From Zarea fungicola (lineage: Eukaryota; Ascomycota; Sordariomycetes; Hypocreales; Cordycipitaceae): a stretch of 64,000 nucleotides of DNA. The DNA lies in contig FWCC01000355.1 of NCBI GenBank assembly GCA_900169235.1, positions 7,486 to 71,485 of the forward strand. The letters are read 5' to 3'. The translations under genes were made by a program, and so were the position numbers. A model generated the notes under the pieces. That model was given only the letters and a program-made list of their open reading frames with translations. It did no database searches and was not told the DNA's origin. Shown in pieces: positions 47,533-58,200 of the stretch (within the stretch, counting starts at the first letter, position 1; each line of letters opens with the position of its first letter).

Positions 47533-48520
47533 TTACTTGGCCGTGATCTTGCGACCGCTACGGAGTTTGACGATCGCGTCGAAGAGGGCGTCTTTGAATG
47601 CAAAGAGGAAAGCGGCAGTAAGGACACTTTGGGTAACCTTGGGGCCGATGCCCTTGTACAGACCAGCATAGCCCTCCTCGCGGACCACGCGGTTAAGAGT
47701 CTGCGACATGCCCTCCTTCTTGCCAGAGCCGCCAGCGACGTGCATCTGGCTCTTAACGGTGATGTAAGGATAAGTCACCGACGTGGCGAAGAGCTTGCCC
47801 AGAGCGCCGAGGAAGAAGGCAATGGTGGGGGTCACTTTGCGGCGCTTCTCGACATAGTTCTTCATCTGCTCGAAGAGAGTGTACTGAAGAATCGGGTTGA
47901 TGACGAGCACCAAGGCCGGTAAGACACCGGAAAAGAGAGCCTGGGGACCCTCCTTCTTCAGCAGCGCCATCAGCGTGCCAATGGTTGATGGCCGGCTCGG
48001 CTTGCGCTTGTTGCCAGCCTCGAGATCAGCATCGCCGTCGTGCTTGTAGGTGGTGATGCGGGTGTTGACAACCCAGATGGGATTCGTCATGATGACAGTT
48101 GCAGAACCTGCAATAGCGCCGGCAATCATTGACTCAATTGTCGTCAGCTTCTTGGTGGCGCGGCCGGCTTTTGCGGCGGCAGACTCGAAGAAGGCGCGAG
48201 TCCATTCGTACCAGTAGTAGTAGACAAAGTTGGTCACACTGATGCCAAACAGGGCCGAATTGATGCCCGAGTAGAGACCAGCGACACCTTCACGTGCAAT
48301 AATCTTTTGAACAGCATCGCTGAACTTGCTCTCGGCCTTTTTGGATTCGACTTGGGCTCGGGTCGACAGGGTAATGAGAGGGTATCTGCCGCTCAGAGTT
48401 AGCAACTGAACAGCCGCAATGAAAAGCGAGATCGCCCGCATACGTCAAGACCATGGACAAGATGCCGCCGCCTGCACCAGCGAGGGCGTGAGTAACATTG
48501 TCGTTCTGGGGAGCAGCCAT
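47533..48520 (-). CDS. ant1: Peroxisomal adenine nucleotide carrier (ANT1/PMP47 type)
   Basis: Mitochondrial-carrier-family protein predicted to exchange ATP for AMP/ADP across the peroxisomal membrane, supporting fatty-acid activation and beta-oxidation. Exon 1 is 48520-48444 and exon 2 48385-47533, joined in frame to 309 residues. The three carrier repeats carry the subfamily's modified signatures: YPLITLSTRAQVE (residues about 27-39), NPIWVVNTRIT in the second repeat, and YPYITVKSQMHV in the third. The second is the most diagnostic of the SLC25A17/PMP47 group. A Lys/Gly loop (GGSGKKEG) lies between helices in the last repeat. The C-terminus is basic (SGRKITAK) and lacks an SKL signal, as expected for a membrane protein. 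A mitochondrial carrier is the less likely alternative. Confidence 0.92.
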
Positions 48521-49271
48521 TGTTCAGGATGGTGGAGTAGAGCAAGGGTGGTGGTTTGCAGTGAAGACAGCGGCACGAGACAGTAGTAGCATCGAATAAC
48601 CCTCAAAATATGAGAAGAAAAAAGGAACAGTGGCAGGATGGGATGCAGCAGATGGCGATAGGGATAGCTAAAATAGAAAAGGGATGAGCGACGGAATGCC
48701 AAATCGTCGAATGTGACAATGGTCAAACAAGCGTTGAAGCTTTGAACCGAGGTCCTGTGGGGGTGGATGCCGAACACCTGCAGACGTTCCACAGTCGGCT
48801 GCAACCTCTGCTACCCTGGTTGCCTGCCTGGCACCTGGGAAGGCGCCCTGTGCATTCTGGCGTTGGTTCCCCCAGGCCAAACTTGATGACATGGGCATTC
48901 CGTAGCCACCAGGTAGCCACTGAACGCATGTGACTGGCTGGCCGCTGTCAGTCGGCGCGGGGAAAATGATTTTCCATACCCCTCCGTGCCCGTCATGCTA
49001 TCCCAGCATGCGATGGACGCTAATCCAAATCGGGAACTAAAGTAAACAAGACAGAAGCATTCACGGTCCAACTTTTTTTGTGGCTGCGAGGCCGCCACAA
49101 GTGTCTTACGCCAAACGCGCTACAGCTCACTTTTCAACATCTGGTACGTCGCCAAGTTTAAATTCATCCTCCACAGGTTTGCGTATTGCATGGTCTATAG
49201 CTCGGGGGGCTGGGATTAAGAGACACGCTTATACTCGCTTTAATGCGTCTTTTCCCATATTCCCCGTCGAA
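48521..49271. other. Divergent promoter region
   Basis: About 750 bases shared by the carrier gene (minus) and the large disordered-protein gene (plus). Two ATGs precede the chosen plus-strand start: 49190, opening a ten-codon frame, and 49243, opening a 64-codon frame that overlaps the main start out of frame. Both may be used or skipped. Confidence 0.5.
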
Positions 49272-52200
49272 ATGTCCAGGCGCCGGACCGCAGGCTCACA
49301 GCCTGAATCATTTCAGTTGCGTTGGCACAGTGTCGCGAATCCCGGCACACCGAGCGTCGACATCATGTCCTCGCCGGATCCCCTCAACGACCCTACTACG
49401 CCCGACCATGTTCCATCCTCCAACACGCGGCGCATAACTCGCAGTCAACGCTCACATAAATTTCTCTCGCTCGGCGCATCGCCTAGAAAGCAGGCGTATG
49501 AGCTTGATGTGAGCGGCGGCAAATCCTCGCAGCGACTAGTTGTGAGTGTAGAAGGGGACGAGGAGAACGAGGAGAACGCACAAGATGGTGATACGCGCCG
49601 ATCTCTGTTCCCAACACCGATTGCTGGTCCAGCTTCCACATCGCGACGACGAGAAAGAACGACAACAACGACGGTACCGCTCAAATATTCGATCGAGGAC
49701 GAGTCTAGTGATGTATTGGGCTCGACGAATGCTACACCGCGCCCGCGAAAGACCCGAGTCCGAATGTCGAATGGAACCCCGATTCCAAAGCCTAGTGCCA
49801 GGAAACGACAAGCGCCGACCCCTTCTGCTCGAAGATCCCACCACCAGGAAGAAACTGTCGCAGACAGTATGGAATCGGATTCCATGTCAGATACTCCCCT
49901 TCATAGATCGCCAACACCAAAGCGACGCGCGATGACACCCAGGAAACGCGTTGCTGAGCCTTCTAGTGAATTGGGCACAGAGCCTCTAAAGATGGCTACT
50001 TCTGCTCGGCGCACCGCGCGCAAGCGAAGACGAGCAATGGCGCCGGATGAGCTCGTCGAGCTGGCAGACGTTGCTAATAATGCTGCTGTTTTAGACGCGG
50101 AATTTCCTAGCGAGGATGATCTGCAGAGAGACAACGCGGCTGCGACGCTGACACGACCTAATCGCAGGATGCCAACCCCAACAAGCGACGCGAATCCAGA
50201 TTCAGATATATGGATGACGACACTGTCACAGGATGTCACCCCGCGTGCTATTGGCAGGCCCACGCGAACTCCCACACCGCCGAGGCAGGAACACGAGCCG
50301 TCGACTGCCATGTCTGAAGGAGACTATGGCTACTTAGCACCCGCTGTAAGCGACGATTTTTCTGCCGATGACGAACTGCCACAGGGCAGTGAAATGAGAA
50401 CGAATGACACAATTGCACAAGGCGAAGATTTCAGCATGATTTTCATGGATTCAATACCTGCGCTTCATGCCAGCATGCATGGTGATGCCAACCCAGGTCC
50501 TTATAGCGACCTAGGTGAAGAGACCAACCACATCATCAATGACACCCTTGAGTCACTTCGCCAGGGCGAAGTTGCGGATCAAGAAGATGAAGGTGATGAC
50601 GATGATGATGATGGCGCAGATACACTGGATGACCGTGAGAATGAAGCTGATGACGCTTATACGGAAGATGATGCTGTCGGGCCCGAGACTGTAAAGGAAG
50701 TCCTAGAGAATGTGCGCGAACCAGAAGTCCACTCAACTGATCTACAGCTCTTGTCTGCTCTGCCTAGCTCAGGCTCTGAATCAGAAGCCGCACGTGAGGG
50801 CACGGAGGAGAATAGTTTTGATCTTCAACGTGATGTAGATCAGGAAGTCCACGCTATGGTTGACCGGGAAATTCACCAAGAGACTGCAGAGCTTCATATT
50901 ACCTTCCGCCAAGATATGGATTATCAACTCAGAAAGGAACCAGAAGAAGAACAAGAAATCGAAGAAGTGATGGATCAGGCATCGGATATGACACCAAGTA
51001 GACAGCATGGTGGTCTACTACCAGTCTCACCTCAGAGCCGACGACTTTCTCAATCACCGAGAAAGTCTATTATTGCATCACCACTTCGTCACCGTGTGTT
51101 GAAGCAATCGGCGCTTGCTACCGACTCTACACGCGCCAATCTCGACTCATTGGACTCGTACCATGCTGAACCACAAGCCGTAGGCAGCAACTCAATGCTG
51201 TACGAAGACTCATTTTCTGAGATCCCGGAAGCTGTCCTGGCGGCAGCAACTCCAAGACGACCTGGAACAACTTATACCTATGATGAGCTTGATGATGAGG
51301 AAATGGAACAAGTCATGAGCGAGATTGAACCCAGTCAGATGCAAGATTCACCTGCGGATGCTGTTGCATATTTGGGCGAGCCGGAAGAACAAAATGAGCT
51401 CATAGAAGCTGGTGATGAATATCTGTTCGATGGGGCTGCCATGGGAAAGCAACTTGCGGCTGAGCATGAACAAAACATTGAAGAGGAACTACCGAGTGAG
51501 CAGGACGAAGCGGATCTCACAAGCGCGGAAGAAGACGAGGAAGGCCAAATCAACGAGAAAGCATTTCTAACCGATGATGGTGCCGAGGAGGTGGGTGATC
51601 AGCATATGGAGGAAGAAAATGAGGAACCAGCACTGGCCACTAATCTCAGCGCGGCGCAGCCGGGAACGAACCCTCCGTCAATGCCAGGCATTGCACCAAT
51701 ACGAACCGAGAGCGAAGTCGAAGAGGAGGACGAGGAAGAGGCGCCAGTACCAGCCTCGTCGGGACAACCTCAAATTCCCGATCGGCCCTTTTTACGTTCA
51801 CCATCCCGGGCTCACCAGAATTCACCTACGCCACGACCACATCCCGTGCCAATAAGTCAACAGACGGAACGCACGGCTCAGCGAAATGCAGCATTTTGGG
51901 GAGAGACGCCTCGAAATAAAATGTCGTCGCCGGTGCAACAACAACCTCACTCCCTGGTTCAAGAGCCTGCCTCTGCCCAGCACATTCGTCCAGCCCTGTC
52001 CTCCATCGTTAGAGTTGGCCGGGTTCTTCAGAGCGTCACCTCGGATCCGCCTTCGCCTGAAGCTGGCGATGTATATCTCCGAAGCCCGTTTCGAAGCTCT
52101 GGCAGCAAAGAGCCTCGGTCAGGCTCAAGGGAAACGGAAGGCAGCCGCCTGGCAAGTCGCAGCCCCAGCGCTCGAGTTCGTAGTAGAAGCCCAACGGCTC

Positions 52201-54266
52201 GAGTGCTGAGCTTCGGGAAGTCATCCATGTCTCCTCAACGCCGCTCCCCTCCCCTCGAGCGAACTCGACGTGCCGATGCCACGGCGGCCATGATAAACCC
52301 GACACATGCTTCTCCATCTCCACAGCGACAATTTATCTACCGAGAGCGTACTAGAAGTATCGAGCCTCGTACCGCCATTTTGGAACCATCATTAGCCTCG
52401 GTATCTCCATGGCGCAGTGTTGAAGCTGTCGCTGTCGCACCTGCCACTTTGCCGGCCCAAGATGAGAGTCAAATAGTGACGAAGCCGACTTCAGGTCCGG
52501 TATCGGCAAATAGTTCGCTTCAACACTCGATCCCGACTGATGTCGAGCTGAGTTGGGTAGCTGACGAAGGTCCCATCAGCCCCAACTTGCGCGGTGACAA
52601 TACTCTAAAGGATGTTATGGTGACGTCTACACGCCCAGCAGGCCGCACCTCCATCTTTAGCCGCTCGCCTACCCTCCAGACTGCTCTCTCCCGTGATTCG
52701 GGCGACGAACACGTTCCTGAACCTGAACCTGAGGAAGCAGAGTCTGAACCTGAGGAGAAATCTCCAGAACCAGTTGTGCGAGATGACGAGACAGATATTT
52801 GGGAATTCGAGGCACAAAGAGAGGCTCCCACTGCTCCCCGACAGCGGCCTTTCGGCACTTCAAATAGAACCAAGTCGCAAACCCCTCATCGTGCGACCGT
52901 ACCCAGCCCTTGGATGCGGAGAAGCATCCAAGCATCCTCCCACCGCCTCAATGCGCCCTTTGTACCGGTACAACCTGCTATCGAAGATACCGGCTCACCT
53001 TCCCGACTGGAAGAAGACGCAGAGGAATATTCTCTTCTCGCAAGAAAACGAGCGGCCGAAGAAGCACAGAAACTCAGCGAGTCGGCCGTCAAAGCTAGCA
53101 AATTTGACTTATCCTTGTTTTTCTCTTCACCGGCAGTCATTCCAGGCATGCTAGCCGATAAGTTCTTCCCAGGCAAGAGCAAGGCTGCTGAGACAGCTAG
53201 TACTACTGTTCCTGCCCCTCAAGCAGGTCAAGTTATGACAACGGGTAATATGTTTCCCCTGGTGCCACAGATGGAGTTTGTTCCGAGCTCCGCCAGCCGA
53301 CGGAGCTTGTTTTCTCCTGCGAGCCCTGAGCGTACGCAGCCAGAGGCGCCCGTACTGCACAGATCCGAATCACCGGCAACGCCGGAGCAGCTCAATGTTC
53401 CGCGGGCGTCGTTGTCGCAAGATCAAACGTTTACACCTCGGGCGCGGCAGCCAAGCCATTCATTCGCACAACCATCTTCTACGGTGCCGACTGCAGCTTC
53501 GGCAGCAACGCCCCCTAGAATGCAGCTATCTCGTGCCGATATTCGCAAGTGGCAGCAAGACGCGCATGTTTCAAGCGCCAGCAGCAATGTCAGCGACGAC
53601 TCTTTTGTCCGGCCGTTGCTACGTCCACTGCCCCCTAAACACGTCTCTCCGACGAAATCAAGCCTGCGCTCACCAATGAAGCCACGCACCCCAGGCCGTG
53701 TTGTTGAGTTCACCAGTAGCGTATTATCGCCACTTGAACAGGCACACGCGCGTCAGCAGCGCTACATGTCGCAATCAACGCTCACGCAAAGTATGTCATT
53801 CTTCGATCAAGATGAAAACGAGAACACGATTGCAGGCGGGTTCGGTGCAGCAGACCAGGTCACTAGCAGTGGCAGAGAGAACCCAGACTCGTCTGATATC
53901 GCCATGGAGGATGCTCCTCCTCTTCGTAACGGTGATAGTCACGGCCAAGCCTTGTCGCAAACCGTCTGGACACGCCACCATTGGGTACTACTTGATGAGC
54001 TCATCCGGGCTCGTCGTCTTGGCCAGTTGGATAGGCACTACAAGCGCCAATCAGACAAGTATCTCGGCAAGACTGTCACTAGTCGAGGCGAAGGACTGAA
54101 GCTTGAGCGGTGGCACTTGGACTGTGTGGATGCGTTCAGGGCAGAGGTAGGCGGCTGGGATGGAGGCATTGTGGCAAGACGCCTTTTTGCCCTGATTCTT
54201 GGGGAAACGAGGCGGGGCACTGAGCAGCTGCAGACAGGACAGCACGAAGCTGTCATGTTTCATTAA
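49272..54266 (+). CDS. Large disordered, presumed nuclear protein with a conserved-looking C-terminal domain
   Basis: A single uninterrupted frame of 1,664 residues from ATG 49272 (MSRRRTAGSQP); a second start at MSSPDPLNDP is possible. Almost the whole protein is low-complexity and charged. An Arg/Ser/Thr-Pro-rich N-terminus has AT-hook-like basic patches such as TPRPRKTRVRM and PKPSARKRQAP. A long acidic middle includes EGDDDDDDGAD near residue 440 and many EEE/EDEE runs. A Ser-Pro-rich third quarter (SPSARVRSRSPTARV, SPSPQRQF) has many potential CDK sites. Only the last 100 residues look folded, beginning near QTVWTRHHWVLLDELIRA and ending RRLFALILGETRRG. Localisation to chromatin is inferred from composition. 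I do not recognise the domain by name, so no function is assigned. Confidence 0.85.
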   Translation: MSRRRTAGSQPESFQLRWHSVANPGTPSVDIMSSPDPLNDPTTPDHVPSSNTRRITRSQRSHKFLSLGASPRKQAYELDVSGGKSSQRLVVSVEGDEENEENAQDGDTRRSLFPTPIAGPASTSRRRERTTTTTVPLKYSIEDESSDVLGSTNATPRPRKTRVRMSNGTPIPKPSARKRQAPTPSARRSHHQEETVADSMESDSMSDTPLHRSPTPKRRAMTPRKRVAEPSSELGTEPLKMATSARRTARKRRRAMAPDELVELADVANNAAVLDAEFPSEDDLQRDNAAATLTRPNRRMPTPTSDANPDSDIWMTTLSQDVTPRAIGRPTRTPTPPRQEHEPSTAMSEGDYGYLAPAVSDDFSADDELPQGSEMRTNDTIAQGEDFSMIFMDSIPALHASMHGDANPGPYSDLGEETNHIINDTLESLRQGEVADQEDEGDDDDDDGADTLDDRENEADDAYTEDDAVGPETVKEVLENVREPEVHSTDLQLLSALPSSGSESEAAREGTEENSFDLQRDVDQEVHAMVDREIHQETAELHITFRQDMDYQLRKEPEEEQEIEEVMDQASDMTPSRQHGGLLPVSPQSRRLSQSPRKSIIASPLRHRVLKQSALATDSTRANLDSLDSYHAEPQAVGSNSMLYEDSFSEIPEAVLAAATPRRPGTTYTYDELDDEEMEQVMSEIEPSQMQDSPADAVAYLGEPEEQNELIEAGDEYLFDGAAMGKQLAAEHEQNIEEELPSEQDEADLTSAEEDEEGQINEKAFLTDDGAEEVGDQHMEEENEEPALATNLSAAQPGTNPPSMPGIAPIRTESEVEEEDEEEAPVPASSGQPQIPDRPFLRSPSRAHQNSPTPRPHPVPISQQTERTAQRNAAFWGETPRNKMSSPVQQQPHSLVQEPASAQHIRPALSSIVRVGRVLQSVTSDPPSPEAGDVYLRSPFRSSGSKEPRSGSRETEGSRLASRSPSARVRSRSPTARVLSFGKSSMSPQRRSPPLERTRRADATAAMINPTHASPSPQRQFIYRERTRSIEPRTAILEPSLASVSPWRSVEAVAVAPATLPAQDESQIVTKPTSGPVSANSSLQHSIPTDVELSWVADEGPISPNLRGDNTLKDVMVTSTRPAGRTSIFSRSPTLQTALSRDSGDEHVPEPEPEEAESEPEEKSPEPVVRDDETDIWEFEAQREAPTAPRQRPFGTSNRTKSQTPHRATVPSPWMRRSIQASSHRLNAPFVPVQPAIEDTGSPSRLEEDAEEYSLLARKRAAEEAQKLSESAVKASKFDLSLFFSSPAVIPGMLADKFFPGKSKAAETASTTVPAPQAGQVMTTGNMFPLVPQMEFVPSSASRRSLFSPASPERTQPEAPVLHRSESPATPEQLNVPRASLSQDQTFTPRARQPSHSFAQPSSTVPTAASAATPPRMQLSRADIRKWQQDAHVSSASSNVSDDSFVRPLLRPLPPKHVSPTKSSLRSPMKPRTPGRVVEFTSSVLSPLEQAHARQQRYMSQSTLTQSMSFFDQDENENTIAGGFGAADQVTSSGRENPDSSDIAMEDAPPLRNGDSHGQALSQTVWTRHHWVLLDELIRARRLGQLDRHYKRQSDKYLGKTVTSRGEGLKLERWHLDCVDAFRAEVGGWDGGIVARRLFALILGETRRGTEQLQTGQHEAVMFH

Positions 54267-55290
54267 TGCGGCGTTGGAGATGCTGTCTTTTTTTCTTCTT
54301 TCGATTCTTGTTTATTTTTTTATTGGGGATGGTTTGCAACCTTTCCCCCGGATGAGTGATGAACTATGCATATGAGGAGGCGTTTAGCAATGCAAGGGTG
54401 GATGACTTTACAAACCCTTTGGTCCTATTTTTGGGGGGGATTTGGCCTTGAGCCTCTGGCGTTTTTTGGTTTATTTCGACTTTTCACGGTATCAAGATAC
54501 CACCATGTCTATTTTGCGTGTGTGCTCTGAAACGCTAATGTACAACGCTTCCCTGTATTTGAATAATCTACCAAAGCATGATTTGGCGTGTAGCCGAAGA
54601 TGAGATTGTTTCTACAAAGCGATTGATATGTGAATTGTGTGACTTGTGTATTTATTTACTTTGTATTTAGCTCTTGGATATCGCCTCCAATGAGCGCAGA
54701 GCAATTTCATCGTCTGTTTTCGACTTTTTAGGGTATAAATAGGCCAAGGTGGGTGAGTGTGCCCCGCGCAATGCAAGACACCCACCCCACTGCAGCGAAA
54801 GCTTGCAGGCGGCAGAGGTACCCCCGATTGTTTACTTTGGCCAAGTCTAAATAAGGCAATTGTAACAATCACACTGAGACGCGTTCCCACAAACCGCAGG
54901 CAAGCACTCATTTTCGTGTGACAATTCTTCAAGGCACGACCGACCCATCCACGAGACCGACACTAATAAAAGTAGTTTGCGGCCGCCTGAGGAGACCCGG
55001 CTTGGATAACGTGGCTTCCCGAGTTTAGAACCCCTGGCTCATCGCGATTCGTTGCTGTCGCCAACCGAACCAAAAGGCAGTATTGAAGCAAACAAAGTGG
55101 GCTGTCGGTCTTGTCGCGAGGGCGAGGGGAAACCCGATTTGCTCCAGCTGCCCAGTTTATCTGAGACGGTCCCCCAGGACTTGGTGGTTCCTGGTTTCTG
55201 CTTTTTCCTTTCGCCGTCATTTTATTTTATTGCGCGCGCATTCCATTCATTCCCCAACGGCTATGGTCTGCGACCACTAAACCTCTCGCC
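54267..55290. other. Intergenic region before the BUD3-like gene
   Basis: About 1 kb with no supported gene. T-rich sequence follows the preceding stop. The last 100 bases include a T/C-rich leader and a short upstream ORF, listed separately. Confidence 0.5.
55263..55280 (+). promoter_or_regulatory. Five-codon upstream ORF before the BUD3-like gene
   Basis: ATG GTC TGC GAC CAC TAA encodes MVCDH and stops ten bases before the main ATG at 55291. Such close spacing would leave little chance for reinitiation if it is translated. The main ATG has the stronger context (GCCATGG). Confidence 0.4.
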
Positions 55291-58200
55291 ATGGTTCGCG
55301 TCACCGATGAAATTGAGCTCGCGCCAGAGCAGCTGGTCGCCTATCATGCTTCGGATCCACGCCTTGGCCACCTACCCATTGTTGTCTTCCACGGTTCCTC
55401 TACGACGGCCAACTATACTCAGAACAGCTCGCGAGTCCAGATTCACATCTTCTCACCCGCTGGCTTTCGTAGCTACTCGCGCCTGACAATCTCCCCGAAC
55501 TCACCATTCTACAGCGTTGTCGATCGCCTGCCGCGCGAGTTTCAGGGCGATGAGGTCTACCGAGCGCTGGCCTTTGGCCTCTTTCGCTACTTTTCAGAGC
55601 TCCCTGACAACGTCAAGAGCCGCCTGAAGAATGCCTACCCCACCCGTGGAAGGCAGCCTGGTCTCGAGGCGGTCCTCTTCGGCGACCAGCATGTCGCCAG
55701 TGTCGTCGAAGCCATGACGCAGAGCGACAATGCTGCCAGCATTATTTCCACCATACAAGATTCATTGCAACCCCAACACGTGAGCCACATCGACATTGAC
55801 TTCATTCTCCCTCCAGGTGCCATTGTGCCGCTGCAGCAAGAAGACCTCGAAGACGTACCCGATGACGAAGACGACATCCTCGACCCCACGCTGCGACAAT
55901 ATGGCGGATACACGCCCTTGGTGAAACTATTTGGCGAGCCCGTCTTTATCCCAACCAGCAGGCTGCGCCGAGCGCCTTCGAAGCCCACCTCGATAAACAG
56001 GAGTAAGACATTTACGGTCGAACAAAAGATTGAGCTGCGCATGAAGCTCGCAGAGCTGGTAGACACCGAAGAGCGATACGTCTTGAAGCTTAATGAACTC
56101 TCCCACTCCGTCGTTGATAAGTTTCGTGACGGCGCAAGGCAGAGGCAGGGGCAGTCCCTCACACCGGTCGAGACCGAGCTCGAGCAGTTATTCCCAACCG
56201 CTGCTGATGAAATTCTCCAACTTAATTCTGCGTTTCTGACCGAATTGCAGAATGTCATGGACGACACAGAAGAGGAGGCTCTGGCCGACATGGAAGCCAG
56301 CAGCGCGCATCTCTTGAGTCCTCGCGAGGCCGGCAACACCCGCCCCAAGGATCCCATCGGTGCTCTGGCCATGGCAAGAGTGTTTCACGATTGGTTCCCC
56401 AAGTTTTCCGACTGCTATAGAAACTATATCAAAGCCAGTCAGCACTTTCCTGTCGCCATGGATGGTTTTCTAGACCCGCAGGCGACGCCGCAAAGAGGCG
56501 ATCAAGCGACGAAATCCACACTTATTGAGCCTGTTCAACGCCTGCCACGGTACAGTCTATTAATCGACCAAATAGTTACCTCGTTACCGATCACACACCC
56601 TGCCTTGCAGCCAATGCTCAAAGCCAGGGATATTATAACCAACATTTGCTCAATGGATTCAACTGAGTCAACGAAACCTCAGGTCGCAAATCAGCTACGA
56701 AATATGGTTGAGGCTTGGCCGGCTGATCTTGAGCCTAAAGGCCGTCTTATTGGAGCCACAGATTTTATCGAGTTGTCTCCTCCCTTTGAAGTGTCGCTTG
56801 TTGAGAATGACGCCAGAGGAATTATCCTTCTTTTTGCAGATTGTGTAGCCATTCTGAAAAAGACTGGGCGCCAGACAGGGAGAGATCTGGTCAGAGAAAT
56901 TGGAAAGCCTTCAGCTGCCGAACTGCTCATTTCTATGACGAATGCTGCAGGCGGCTCCGCGGCGTACGAGTTTGCCTTTACTGGGTGGCACGACCTTGCG
57001 AATGTGCGCTTCACAGAGTCCGCTAATGGCAGCCTCGCGTGGATGACATCGACGCAGAATATGAAAGGCGCACACACTGGCGAGCATCGCATCGGCGCAT
57101 CGCCAACTGCGAGGTGCTTCCTGCTGCAGGAGCTGTATGAAGGCAAAGCGTCTCGATGGGGCGAGGATGTTGCAAGGGCCAGAATCGAAGCACGCTTCTC
57201 GGAATCAGAAAGAGAAAATCCTTGCTGGACACTCCGTTCTGTCCGAATGCCGGACAATAATTTAGGACTCCATGCTGCCGTTTTCCAAGAAGGCGCAGAT
57301 CAGCTAATTCAAGGTCGTCGGGAACCCGCGGCTGTTCGAGTCGTTGTCGATCATGAACGGGGGACGAAAGGCGCACCCGTTGGCCATTACGGTGTTGAGA
57401 TTGTTATTACAGTATCAGCCAATGATCTGAGACGAATATCTATGTTTACTCTCGGTCTAAACAACAAACAATACCAGGACGACGTTGCGTTGGAAGACTT
57501 TATTCCAACAATGTCCAGGCGAAGTAAGCACCGAAGAGTCTCACCCCAACCTCTTGTGCTAACCCTGCGATAGTAATTCAGCTCCTTAATACTCAATTCA
57601 GCGTTGGAAGCAGCGATCTCACCGCTGCCCTGGTCTCTTACAATACTAAAATACTTCGAAGTCTGAGTTTTGCTGCCCAGACTCCTGTACCACGTGCAGA
57701 GAAAACACGATCGTTCCTTACTGCATCGCCGGTGAAAATGCTCTCAAATTTATGGAACAACACCAGCAATGTTAGCACCGCCAGCAACAATACAACCAAC
57801 ACAAGTAACGCGACCTCGGAATCCCTCATCTCTACCACCGCTATTGCGCGCCAACCGTCCCTGCATCGCAGCAACAGTTACCATTCAATATTAGGATCGA
57901 TTCGAGGGGAGCGGTCATTCGTGGAGGATGCACCACCCAACAATCCAATTGCGAGACTAGAAGAGTCATTCACAGCGTATGTTGCTGCCCTCCAGGAGCG
58001 CAGGGGCACGATCAACGGCAGAACGTTGTTGAACAGATCATCAGTGGATGAAGTGCTGGTTAATGATGTTTATAACCGTCTGATCGAAAACCCTTACGAT
58101 TTCGAGATGCCGTCTGATATTAGCACCGAGATAATCTTTGTCGCATTTGAGAATTTTTTACGCATTGCCTGGGCGGAACAGATGACTCCCGTCATATCCA

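Noticed and set aside
49144..49176. GTACGT...CACAG as an intron in the leader of the large gene
   Set aside because: Only 33 nt, shorter than a workable fungal intron.
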